From: Pleurotus djamor
Lineage: Eukaryota > Basidiomycota > Agaricomycetes > Agaricales > Pleurotaceae
Reading direction: 5' to 3'
DNA length: 15,522 nt
NCBI GenBank assembly: GCA_029747585.1
Contig: JAPEVF010001012.1
Location: forward strand, 1-15,522
The notes beneath the pieces were generated by a model. It saw only the letters and a list, made by a program, of their open reading frames with translations, was not told the DNA's origin and made no database searches. Every line of letters begins with the position of its first letter. Positions within the stretch are counted from its first letter, which is position 1. Of this stretch, positions 1 through 9,550 are shown one piece after another. A program made the position numbers and the translations under genes.

Positions 1-2
1 CT

Positions 3-2010
3 CCTTCGTCCCGGCCGCGTCCTACCCCTTCGTCTCTGCCACGTCCTCCCTCTCCTCCCTCTTCCCCTACTTCTAGCCAAAGCTCAACACAACCTATTAA
101 CCTTGACGACATGATTGTTGACGAGGTGGGTGATGAGGATGAGAACGTTGGTGACGTCACAGTCAGGTGTATTCCGACTTTCAATGACGATGCACCATAT
201 GAGGACTTCCAGGAGCTATTAGACGAGGTTGACGAGCAGGATTCTCCCTCGCCTGGTTTCAGTGTACTTCCACCCGCTTTCGAACCCATCGAGCAACACC
301 CCACTTCACAACCTATTGCCTCTCCGTCATCCCCTGCAACTGGAGATGCAACCTCTGTTACACGTGTGGGAGCACCTAGCGTCCGGCAGCACTCGGAACC
401 AACTCAGAGCCCAGCCCAGCCGTCTACGTCTCACATACCACCTCGCATATCCTTGGCAAGTGTGAGAACCAACTCTGACTGTAAGTTTCTTCCTTGTATC
501 TTGTGTCCTTCGTTGGCGTCTAAAAATTTAATTATCTAGCTGAAAGCATCCTTCGTGAGCTATCCTTGCTCACTCCAGGATTCGGAAATCTAACTTGATT
601 GCCATATTTAGGTAGTATGACAGGTCCAGAGCTACTTGGCGCATTCTCTGAAGAGTGTGTAAGTACCGCAAAGAGTTTGTTGCAAGAAATGGATGAAACA
701 CAGACTTCGAACTACGGTAGCCCGGCCCCCCAAGTTGCACAGTTCCTTTATCAGTTGACAGCCGCGGACCCCAATCTTGTCGAAGACGCCGACAACAACC
801 AGAACTGGGGTCGCAGGCAGTGGGCCCCCTGCAACCCAACCATTGACGCTCTTTTGGTATCATGGGTGGCCATTGGCAGTGTCGATGTCGCGCGTGAGCT
901 CATAGCCGCTGTTCTCAATACGTCGAAGGCTGCGAGGTACATTTGTCACGTTAAGAACATATCCCCTCCGCCATCCACATACTGTTGTGATCGCTACGTT
1001 GAGCAGCTCCTCAATCGACTCCGGGATCTATGGCAAGGGGTTCAAAAGGATGTAAGTAGTCATCCATCTTTCTCATTCCTTTATATTCATGATCGGGTGA
1101 CCCTTAGGTTTCTCATGCGACTGTGGGTGCTGGCCTGGCGGCCCCCACGCCTAAGAAGACTACCAAGGGTAAAGCCAAAGCAAAGACCGCATCTCAAGGC
1201 CCAAAAGCAGCTACCCCTTCTACAACAATGGATCCTCAAGCTCAGGAAGTCCTCCGTGCCCAGCTTCTCAAACTCACCCCCGCTCAGCTTCGTAGCTTAG
1301 CCGCCCAGAAAGGTCTCATCGTGAGCAGTCGCTGTCAACGCCAAACATGTGAGGTTTCCTTTCAATTCCGCAGCTAACCTATCTGAACAACCACGGTTGT
1401 AGGCATCAACGAGATCTTCAAGCTACCCTCTACGTCCCAGTACACCGTTGAGGAAATAAAGAGGTTAATGGCAGCAGAGGTTAGTCTTTCCAGCCCGCGG
1501 CTGCCTCCATTCTTGTCATTTTCTGAACATCCCCAAAATCTGCAGGTTGCGCAACCATCTCAGAAGCCAAAGGCCAAGTCCAAGAATGCTAGCGAAGGCG
1601 TGCCCAGGGTTATCACTTTAGCTGAGGCATCGTCCTCATCCACAACCCTTGATGACACCGCAATGGAATCACCACCTCTCGTGGTAGAGGTCAGCCCACT
1701 GTTTCTTCACTTGTTTGTATTGGTTCTTAACCGTCCCCAACATCTTTAGCCTATGCCAATATCTGGAAAACAGAAGGGCAAGTCCAAGGAAGGCCTCCCT
1801 AGGGTAATCACCTCAGCTGAGGCATTGTCTTCCTCTGCAACTGCCCCCTTGACGACGCGACGATGGATTCACCTCTCACCCCTTAGTAGCTGCTGTCTAT
1901 CTTTTCCGGTCCGCCCCCTTTTCTACGCTGCTTCTTTCCTTTCTTCCCTACGACCGCCCCCTTCTATCATGGACTTACAACGACCTGTCACGACCTACGA
2001 TTACTTATAA
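3..2010 (+). CDS. Unrecognised multi-exon protein gene, 5' end outside the window
   Basis: I propose exons 3-480, 540-554, 612-1051, 1108-1348, 1403-1479, 1546-1689 and 1750-2010, all joined by GT..AG introns of 54-66 nt with matching phases, giving about 551 residues. The frame is open to the left edge, so the start is missing and ATG 111 is probably internal. The N-terminal part is Pro/Ser-rich and then acidic (INLDDMIVDEVGDEDE). The 612-1051 exon reads as a folded, helical stretch with several Cys and Trp. It is followed by a Lys/Ala-rich basic segment (PKKTTKGKAKAKT) and a helical LTPAQLRSLAAQKGLI stretch that weakly recalls a SAP-type fold. The last two exons repeat each other (PRVIT.AEA.SSS). 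The basic and acidic tracts suggest a nuclear protein, but that is inference and no family is recognised. The C-terminal end is uncertain because the second repeat copy appears shifted in frame. Confidence 0.55.
1480..1886 (+). repeat. Tandem duplication of an intron+exon unit
   Basis: Unit 1 is intron 1480-1545 plus exon 1546-1689. Unit 2 is intron 1690-1749 plus the exon from 1750. The introns end alike (CCCCAAAATCTGCAG and CCCCAACATCTTTAG). The exons both encode a Lys-rich start followed by PRVIT, AEA and a Ser run. Unit 2 carries a net extra of about 5 nt before the CTTGA(T/C)GAC match. The continuation homologous to unit 1 (DDATMDSPLTP) is therefore out of frame and would end at TAG 1884-1886. 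Unit 2 is thus partly decayed, or evolving a new tail. Confidence 0.7.
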
Positions 2011-2153
2011 TGACTTTTCATGATTCAACGATACTTTTGACGACTTTGATGATTTTTGATGCTCCTTATGACCAGTAATATGACTGATGTGAACCTCACA
2101 CGACTAGCAAAGATTGGACGTGACCAGCAAAATGACCGCACACGACTGCACAC

Positions 2154-2640
2154 GACTGGCAAAAACCCGACTCGACTCGCAGAAACTTGACATGACCCTG
2201 GAAAACTCAACGCGACCAACGAGCGCGACCAAGGAAGACTCAACGCGACCAAGGAAGACTCAACGCGACCAACAAAGACTCAACTCAACCAACAAAGACT
2301 CAACGTGACCAACAAAGACTCAACGCGACCAACGACAACTTGACAAGACTGCAAGACGGGGGAATATCTCAAGTGTAATCAGTGAAACCAGTGAATGACC
2401 AGCAAAAACTTGATACGACTGGCGAAGACCCGAGGCGACTCAAGGCGACTGTTGAAAAATGCGACGCGACCAGTGACATGACCAGCAAAAACTTCACGCG
2501 ACTAGTGAGAACTTTACGTGACCGACAAACGTGGAACGCGAAAGACTTGTTCTGACTAACCCAGACCACTGAGGACAACCCAAGACCACGGCCACGGGAC
2601 TTTTTCTGACTAACCTCGACCACTCAAGACTATATAGTCG
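2154..2640. repeat. Decayed minisatellite with a 20-nt period
   Basis: Units begin with GAC and run close to GACYRRCRAARACTYAACGC. Register is clear at 2154, 2174, 2194, then after a 13-nt partial unit at 2227, 2247, 2267, 2287, 2307 and 2327. The copies at 2227 and 2247 are identical. More diverged units follow (2397, 2417 and irregular ones to about 2640), and a trace such as GACTGGCGAAGACCACTGG lies near 2760-2780. GAC-rich sequence begins about 1970. The period is not a multiple of three and no long frame crosses the block, so I read it as non-coding. Confidence 0.8.
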
Positions 2641-3009
2641 CGACGCTAAACTATTCATGACCTATGGATGGGACTACCCCTGATGTGGCCTGACCTAGAC
2701 CTCTGACTAATGCTCCGTATTAGGAAGTAGGGCGCCTTTCGGACTCATTACTTCTGCCGACTGGCGAAGACCACTGGTCGGTTGGTGTCATGGCCGGTCT
2801 ATGGGACCTGTGTGGCGCAATTCAGGGTTTCATGGTCGCCGTAAAGCTCAAAACAGGTCTTTTGGTCAGCTGGGGTCGGCCCCGTGACTTCGGCTGACTC
2901 AGCGTTTCAACTGAGTGTTATTCTTGACAGAACTGAGAATATTGTACACTTTACTTCATTTTATCCCTGAATACTATGACTTCTCATTCCCAACTATCAA
3001 GTCCACGAC
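2641..3009. other. Intergenic stretch without a recognisable gene
   Basis: I see no coding frame of interest. The first part keeps faint traces of the neighbouring GAC-rich minisatellite. The rest is the 3' flank of the P450 gene that ends at 3010. Confidence 0.5.
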
Positions 3010-5174
3010 CTAGGTTGATCTTGGGTTTATAGAGCATTTGAACGGACGTAATCTCCTAGAAACAAGTGTAGACGTTCCAAGGTTCACGCGCACGGGTTGG
3101 GTAGGAAAGTAAGGAACTTACGAGACAAGCAGCGGCTCTAGCTCCAATTCCGGCAGAACGTCTTTCCCAGAAGCATCTTTGGCAGGGGAAATATCAAAGG
3201 CAAAGAGAATCGACACGAGTGTGATCTGGAGAGAGTCTAGAGCAAACGCTCGTCCAGGACACACCCTATGGAAGACAGAATGAGTTGCAAGGATAGGGTT
3301 CGTGAGTAAGCCACAGCGTAGTTTACTCACCGCCGCCCAAAACCAAATGACATCGTAACGATGTTGATGAGGTCTTTGTTCAATTCGCATTGAATGCCGT
3401 GATCAAGCTTTCGGATGAAACGTTCAGGCATGAACCTCTCAGGCTCGGGGAAGAGAGCTGGATCATGCATGATCGACCTGTTTGCGTACCCGCGAAGCGG
3501 GGCTGTGAGAGAATGCACCATTGAATCAATGGACGACTCGGGACTTTACCAGACGTTGCAGGAGATAAGGCTTCCCTTTGGGATACGATAGCCCCGAAAT
3601 ACATCCTCGGATGTGGAGAGATGAACAATACCTGGCGAGAGCGAACTGAACGAGGGACACAAGAGGCATGTGAGTGGAGTACGTACCCATAGGAATGAAT
3701 GGCTGCCATCTAAATTTTTGATAAGGGTGTGAGATGATCGATGAATAACGGGAAGGGAAGACAGAAATACACGGACCTGAGAAGCTCCCATACCATCGCT
3801 TGGCAATATACGAGATGAGGGATGTCATCAAAGGCGGGGAGGCGATGTTCGTCGTGCATTATCACCGCGTCGATCTCCTCCTGCGCCTTGCGCTGGATGT
3901 CGGGATAAAGCGCCATCGCCGCGAAGAGAGTTAATAAAGGAGCCTGGGTGGTGTCTGCCCCGCCTGTTTTATATGTATGGATGAGAATCCGAGTAACGGA
4001 GTTTGCACGGCGTACCTATATAAGCCATTGCAGCCACATCCTTCACCAGCTTGTCCTGCTCCGGTGTTGAGGTAAGGCTGTCGCTGCCGGCGTTGAGTCT
4101 CAAGAGGCTGCGAGACACCACGCTACTTTGAGGTGCTGACGTCTGCTCCGCATTCTACAACGGTGCAGATGATATCTTTTCAACGCACGAAAAAGTCAAA
4201 AACCACAAGCTTACATATTGCTGTACAGCTTCAGCGTAGGGTATTTCGATCATCTTCATCGTATCTCTGTGTGCCGCGTCCGCAACCCTACGAAACCCAG
4301 CCCCGGGAAACCATTTTGGAATGTGCTGTAGCCATGGGAAGGCATCGACCCATACCGTTCCGAAGCCCATGATCTTCTCGAAATGGTGTACTGTCGTAGA
4401 GATGAGGTCAATGAGCTTGTCATCGTATAGGGCGATGTCCAGCCCGTATGTCGCTTCGAGGATTGTGGACGCCGGAGCACTGTGAAACTTTGGAATCAGC
4501 ACGGATCTAGGCCTATGACCAATAGCGAACGAGACTTACTAATGTGTATGTTCAATGAACTTATCGGGTGATTCGAAGAGTCGACGTAAGAATCGTCTTG
4601 CATGCTTGAGTTGAATAGGTTTGTACGGTGAAGATCTGAGTGAGGACAGGTTGAATTCTTGCCAAAATACTCGTCGTCGAGCTCGCCATCCCTCTCCGTA
4701 AGGGGCCAGAGCGAGATTCCACTCCCAACCCATACTAGAGTTTTCCACCGTTGACAAGATTACAAACCTGAGATTTTCGGATGTAGACGTACAGTTTATG
4801 CAACATCATTGAAAACGGACGGCTGGAGGTAAGAGCCGACCTACGATTGAGTAGCTCGTTGACGCTATCCAGTGAGCTTAGGATGATCAAGGGGTGACGG
4901 AAGGCCTTGATACATAGGATATCCGTTCCTGTGGAATTTATCCGTGAATATTATCGACATGATGAAAATTGGGATAGACTCAACTATATTCCTCTGCCCA
5001 CTCGGCGTACTTGTTCCACGGTCGAATTGTAGGTACATCGAGAAAGCTCCCGATGATTGGGTACCTTCGAGGACCGGGTGGGAGGGGGAGAGTAGAACGG
5101 GCAGATCGTCTGAAAGTCAGCCAGATCGCGGTGAGAAAGAGCCCGATGCTGGGGACGATTAACAGAGCAGACAT
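3010..5174 (-). CDS. Cytochrome P450 monooxygenase, complete, 11 exons
   Basis: Exons on the minus strand are 5174-4985, 4928-4793, 4734-4540, 4479-4215, 4154-4016, 3963-3777, 3709-3687, 3631-3550, 3477-3331, 3265-3122 and 3055-3010. All introns are GT..AG of 52-72 nt and every phase closes, giving 517 residues, the normal length for a fungal microsomal P450. Visible motifs are an N-terminal membrane anchor (about 4-21), the proline hinge PLPPGP (30-35), C-helix WRARR (W125..R129), the I-helix oxygen-activation motif GGADTT (309-314), the K-helix ELLR (E368, R371), MPERF (422-426), and the haem loop FGFGRRVCPG (450-459) with thiolate ligand Cys457. The enzyme should be ER-bound and use electrons from NADPH-P450 reductase; its substrate cannot be read from sequence. 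Intron 9 cuts inside the haem motif, and exon 7 is only 23 nt. The start is the only ATG giving the anchor plus hinge. Confidence 0.95.
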
Positions 5175-5246
5175 GGGAGGCAGGTTGGGTGGATGGTTGG
5201 GTAGGTGGGTAGGGCAAGCGGCTGAATCCTCTCATGAGCTCATTAA

Positions 5247-5252
5247 TTTATA
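5247..5252 (-). promoter_or_regulatory. Candidate TATA box of the P450 gene
   Basis: TATAAA reads on the minus strand about 73 nt upstream of the ATG at 5174, a plausible core-promoter distance for a fungal gene. This is a motif match only. Confidence 0.4.
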
Positions 5253-6652
5253 ACCCAACTCTTAAGCCTGGGGAGCGTACCTCAGGAATGTGGGGTGCAT
5301 GTGGTCATAAGCCGCACAGCTGATAAGTAAACTATAATTCAATAGGATCTTTGATTGAGTTGTACATTCTTACATAACTGTGCCAATTCTCTCACCTATT
5401 CGACGCCGTCTCGTCAATCCTAATGAAATCATGGGCACGAAAAATAGAGTATCTAGCAGAGAGCGTGCACAAGAGCCCTTTGGAAAAGATAAGGTGAGCT
5501 GTAGTTGACTTGAGTCAGGCCTGGAAAGGCTTAGAGGCGATCTTGAATCAGCCCAGTATAGCATCCGCAGGAGTTTGAACCAAGTTTGAAGTGAGAGCGT
5601 AACTATGTTCGATGCCGTGCTGATGCAGATGAGTCTGTCATTTTGAAATAAGTTTATTTCGGAGAAAGTACGACAATAGCGCGGAAAACGCAGGGGAAAC
5701 GAGGGACCTCCCTCGAGGATGCTATTTGGGAAAGACTAAAAAAGGACAAGCCGACGCCGACGTGGCCGCCAGACTTTCTCACACACTTCACCATTTCGAT
5801 CAGATATTCGGAGTCCAGGAACCAACCCTAGGTCATCTTCTTTTCGTTTCCACTATCGTCTTCGACTCTGCGTGTTTGGACATACTAATGTCACCGTATC
5901 TATTTCCGGGGCCTAAGAACCTGGACTGGGGGTGCACGTACCTTGGGAGTGCACTGGCAAGTCTTACTCAAGTCTTACTCCTCCCTCGTGCCCTAGCTTT
6001 GCTCATACTACATTACTAGTTTTTACTCGTGAATTCGAGGGCCAACTCATCATCATGAAAGCTAAGAGTGCGGGGAGCTTGAACGGTAGCCTGGTTACCA
6101 GCTTAGGTGAAGGGGTTTTTGCGGTTCAATGCATCCTATTGACAGACCAACCCATCAGCTCTGCCCGACTCTGAAGGACCTGTACTATACTCCATATCGT
6201 GATAGACTCAGTACGTACGCGTCCCTCCGGGTACGTGAGCTATCCGCCATCTTGTTGGAGAAGCCGAAATTTTGCTTATCCAACCTAAAGTATGTGTTCC
6301 TCGGCTGCCTGCCCATCTGTCGTCTCAACTTTTCCTCTTTTCTTTGCTCTTCATTAGAGTATAGTACCTAGGATCGGCCCAATGAATTCGGTGTCTATTC
6401 ACGGCCACGTCTGGCGCGCTCTACTTGCCTCATACCCACATTCACCCGACATTTCTCTGTTGGCGGTTACTGTGGGTTCTTCGACATCATCGCATGCTTC
6501 ACAAGGGCATCAAATCGACGCAATGTACAATCTACACGATCGTCCCTGGGCTAAACGGTGGTTCTCGGACTGTGCTGCACGTCACATGGCCCTGTATATC
6601 ACCCACCCACGAACCTTCCTTGATCCTCCATATGCTCTTACCCGCATTAGAG
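5253..6652. other. Long intergenic stretch between the divergent P450 loci
   Basis: About 1.4 kb with no gene I can support. A 97-codon frame at 5726-6019 (+) and overlapping short frames at 6382-6874 have no recognisable motif and no convincing splice continuation. A perfect hairpin CGAGGGA-CC-TCCCTCG lies at 5700-5715. The 12-mer CATTAGAGTATA occurs near 6355 and again near 6645, the second copy merging into the candidate TATA box of the downstream P450 piece. Confidence 0.4.
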
Positions 6653-6658
6653 TATAAA
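6653..6658 (+). promoter_or_regulatory. Candidate TATA box of the truncated P450 copy
   Basis: TATAAA lies 47-52 nt upstream of the ATG at 6705. It suggests that the second P450 copy once had, or still has, its own promoter. Confidence 0.4.
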
Positions 6659-6704
6659 GGGTGGCAGACCACATCGCTGGCGATGATCCCCCTCATTCAC
6701 CACC

Positions 6705-7057
6705 ATGATTACCCCCACATCTCTTGTTGTCTTATCCTCCGCCGCACTACTACTCGCCTTTTGCCGGCCGAAGAATCGTACCAGAGTACCACTTCCTCCT
6801 GGACCCAAGAAACTCCCAATCATTGGCAGCCTCCTCGTTGCACCGATGGAGTACCAGTGGGTAAAGTACTCTGAATGGTCCAAGGAGTATGGTGAGAGTT
6901 AGCCCTTTCTTGTGGGTGTATCTTTGTACTGATCTATCTATATTTCAGGGTCGGACGTCATTTATCTCGAAGTTGCTGGGAACTCCATCGTCGTTCTCCA
7001 CTCCCTCGAGAGTATTACGGAAATCCTGAATCGCCGCTCCGCAATCAATCCAAGCAG
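6705..7057 (+). pseudogene. Cytochrome P450 paralogue, only the first two exons remain
   Basis: Exon 1 (6705-6891) encodes an N-terminal membrane anchor and the hinge VPLPPGPKKLPIIGS, then KYSEWSKEYG. Exon 2 (6949-7057) encodes SDVIYLEVAGNSIVVLHS...NRRSAINPSR. It parallels the complete P450 on the other strand (LPLPPGPRRYPIIGS, KYAEWAEEY, DSVNELLNRRSALTSSR), and the first intron (6892-6948) has the same position and phase. After SR the frame meets TAA, which also forms a GTAAGT donor-like sequence. In the intact gene this exon continues with PFSMMLHKL and no intron. No MGW/WRARR, I-helix, ExxR or haem segment follows down to 7600. The product would lack all catalytic parts, so I call it a truncated gene copy. 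An unread distant exon is possible but unlikely. Confidence 0.8.
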
Positions 7058-7615
7058 GTAAGTTAGCTTATTGATATCCGCTGTTGTACATGTTACGGGT
7101 CCGGAATGAAATGAAGGCCCGTTTCTTACGCCTCCGGGCTTGCACGGGCGCTTTTCTTAAGTGCCATCACATCGCCACCTGTCGACGTCATGGTATATTA
7201 ATTAATTCATGAATCCTGTTCGACTAGTGATTTCATTAGTGTACCTGATCATCGCCTTTGAGTTGTCAGTGAGTGTGGGAATGATTTATTGACTGTGAGA
7301 ACTGTATATCTCTGATTGTTTTTAATGGCATACTTCCATATCAGGAAGGAAATTCCCATGACCTCGGTATGCGTTTTTGTTTTCTTGACTTTGTTTTCTT
7401 GACCAGCCATCACCAATCCTGTTTCTCTTCCTCTTCCTCCTCCTCCTTGTTCTTCGTTTTCTTCGCTGTTTCCTCTAATCATCTCGCTGCTACGCTTGCA
7501 TACTACAAACAACAACAACAAGAAGTCTACGTCTACTTATTCTTCAAGGTGCTTAACAGAAAGTTTTTGCCTTCGGGATATGGCTAACTTTCAGCCGTTT
7601 TGAATTTCCTGTAGG
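7058..7615. other. Break region between the P450 piece and the SH3-like piece
   Basis: No exon can be assigned with confidence. The short plus-strand stretch near 7330-7370 (GGAAATTCCCATGACCTCG followed by GTATGC) could be a small exon of the downstream gene, but its phase does not join the exon at 7616. A pyrimidine-rich tract with TCC/TTC repeats (about 7410-7475) and a short CAA run (about 7508-7520) lie here. Confidence 0.35.
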
Positions 7616-8962
7616 ATGACGAAATAACGGTGCTCATGCAGCTACCAAGTCCTCAGCCAGAGGATCCGCTGGACCCTTCTGGCTCGTCGTCGTGGATGCA
7701 GACGCAGGCGAATGGATTGTACCTCGGGTACTGTGAAGGCGTCGTAGGCAAGTTTCACGGGAAGCATGTCCGTTTTCATGCCAGACTGAAGAGGCCTGTG
7801 ATGACAAGGAGGTCGTCGTCGACGGGTGGCAGCGTGAGCTTGGCTCGGTCGAGGTCTGGTGCTGATGGAGGAGGAGGAGGTAGCGGAAGGAATACACCTA
7901 CCATGTCGTCGCCGAGGACGTCCATCACAACGGGAACGCTACCAAGATCATCCAGCTTGCATTCCTCGTCGTCGTCTTCGTCGTTGAGCAGGCTGGCAAC
8001 GGCATCAACAACGAACAGCCCCAAAGTTCCTACACCATCACCACCGCATTCAAGCTTCCATTCCCAACGCCGACAACCATCATATTCATCCCTATCACAT
8101 TCATCACCATCACATTCTCCGTCAAGAACGCCGCCGCCACCGTCTTCGACCCCACCACCAGCGAGCACGAAGATACCTCCGCGTCAACGGTTGCTGTTGT
8201 CTTCGCTGTCCAGGACCCAGTCGGCTTCATCACTTCGTTGGCTTCGGGCTCGCAGACGACAGCTTATGCCAACGTAGCAGAAGGGTCACCTCTGCCAGCT
8301 GGAAGGGGGATAGGTAGTTCGGATGCTGTGGCTGGTCGGGATGGATGGGAAAAGGTGGACAACAGGCTTCGAGAGGCTCAACACTTGTCTTCGCGTAAAG
8401 GTTTCCGCTCCCGCTCACCGTCACTTTTAAGGACTCAGTCCAAGGCATCAACGTCTCAAGCCAACTCCAGCACCACCTCATATACTACATCACATACGAC
8501 CATGACAGAAGAGGCTGCGCCGGCCTTTGATTTTGTGCGTAAAACCGAGTCCCCCATCCACATGGACAAGATGCCTCTCACAGGTGTTGAAGCGGCACTG
8601 GCTGCTTTGACGGGTGGTCAGGATGGGAAGGAGGAGGAGGAGGTGAGGAAGGAAATGGTTGATGAGGGTAGTCTGCCCAATCCGTTTATCACGCACACAA
8701 GATCTGTACGTTTTCTTTTTTTTTCACGGTTTCGATACTGATTTCTATCCTATTCACTAGGATTCTTCGAGTTCATCTCCTTCTCCTCCACCACCACCCT
8801 TCAAATACGGCTACGAAACCAACCAGTCAACCCACCCCCTCAATCCCTTCTCCCATCTCCTTGCCCAACCCGTTCTCTCCTTCTCCTTCTTCAACCGAAT
8901 TCGATAGTAATGCGCTCGAAGTCCCACCAACTGTCATGGTCTGGTCAAGCCCATACCCCTGA
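7616..8962 (+). pseudogene. SH3-like, Ser/Pro-rich protein gene, 5'-truncated with two frameshifts
   Basis: The recognisable part starts after an acceptor (CCTGTAG, to 7615) with DDEITVLMQLP, then GYCEGVVGKFHGKHVRF and RLKRPVMTRR. This resembles the second half of an SH3 barrel (D-D-E-I, then G..G.VG.F); the first strand (ALYDF type) was not found. A long disordered Ser/Pro/Arg tract follows (SSSLSRL, SRTPPPP). Near 8160-8240 the sensible reading moves to another frame (ANVAEGSPLPAGRG, GWEKVDNRLREAQH, SPIHMDKMPLTGVEAALAAL), which implies one missing base. A GT..AG intron is at 8706-8760. In the last exon, one extra C in the C5 run at 8835-8839 separates PPPPPFKYGYETNQST from NPFSPSPSSTEFDSN; that frame ends at TGA 8960-8962. 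It is either a decayed gene copy or a real gene with sequencing errors. Such proteins usually act as cytoplasmic scaffolds, but a role here is inference. Confidence 0.5.
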
Positions 8963-9550
8963 CCATTCTAGGGTACTTAGGAGCGTCGGATCTCCTCCAT
9001 CTCCGCTTCGGAGCTCCGCCCCTATCTCCTATTTATCCTATTTACTCGGTCTACTCTGGGTTGACCTCCAGTACTATACTTCGTTCCGCCTCATTGATAC
9101 CTCATGGTTTCCTCATAGGTAGTATATAAGTGTAGTACTTCAGTACCTTGTTCTTCAGCTCTAATATTAATGTTCTGCAATCCTCTCCTCTCCGCAGAGT
9201 GCTAGTCACTAGGGACACGCTCCGACGTCGGCTCCACCCCATCTCCGACAACAACACCAACTCTGACTTCGTCAGTCTTCATCATCCTCCCTCGTCTTCA
9301 CTTGGTATCCCATCACCCCGCTCTTCCTCTTGCTCCGACGTCGGACCCCTATCTCCGACGTCCTCCGCTCTATAGGGGTGTCTACTAAATTGGAGTCACC
9401 CAGCGAGAGATGCGGAGGGCACAACCTATAAGTTGAGGCCAAGACTCCGTTTCAGTTCTGTTCTAGGAGGCGTAGCTCCGCTATGCTCCGCTCCGACGTC
9501 ATTCCCACGGTCCTTAGGGGCCTCCCCCTGTCCCTCCAGTTTCGTCCCTA
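8963..9550. repeat. CTCCGACGTC-rich repeat block, possibly an LTR remnant
   Basis: The palindrome CCGACGTCGG occurs at 9222-9231 and 9335-9344. Shorter TCCGACGTC copies lie near 9354 and 9491, and CCCCTATCTCC occurs at 9019-9029 and 9346-9356. TATATAAG (9123-9130), followed by a pyrimidine-rich leader-like segment, and CCTATAAG near 9430 look like core promoters inside long terminal repeats. There is no long open frame. I could not find clean TG..CA ends or a target-site duplication, so the element class is open. Confidence 0.4.

Noticed and set aside
5726..6019. 97-codon open frame starting MGKTKKGQAD
   Set aside because: No recognisable motif, odd composition, no splice partners or promoter; likely a chance frame in the intergenic region.
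7110..7150. GCCCGT...ACGGGC short inverted repeat after the P450 piece
   Set aside because: Arms of only 6 bp; no following T run or other evidence for a terminator or element end.
7776..8168. 130-codon minus-strand frame opposite the Ser/Pro-rich region
   Set aside because: Asp/Glu/Gly-rich complement of Ser/Pro codons; a shadow of the plus-strand gene.
7920..8230. Hydrophobic alternate frame (for example FIPITFITITFSV) over the Ser/Pro tract
   Set aside because: It is the shifted reading of TCA/CCA/TCC-rich codons; the Ser/Pro-rich frame continues directly from the SH3-like segment, while the hydrophobic frame has stops just upstream.
8931..9550. Complete LTR with defined ends
   Set aside because: TG..CA type ends can be imagined (..CCCTAACA near 9553), but no matching target-site duplication was found, so only a repeat block is claimed.
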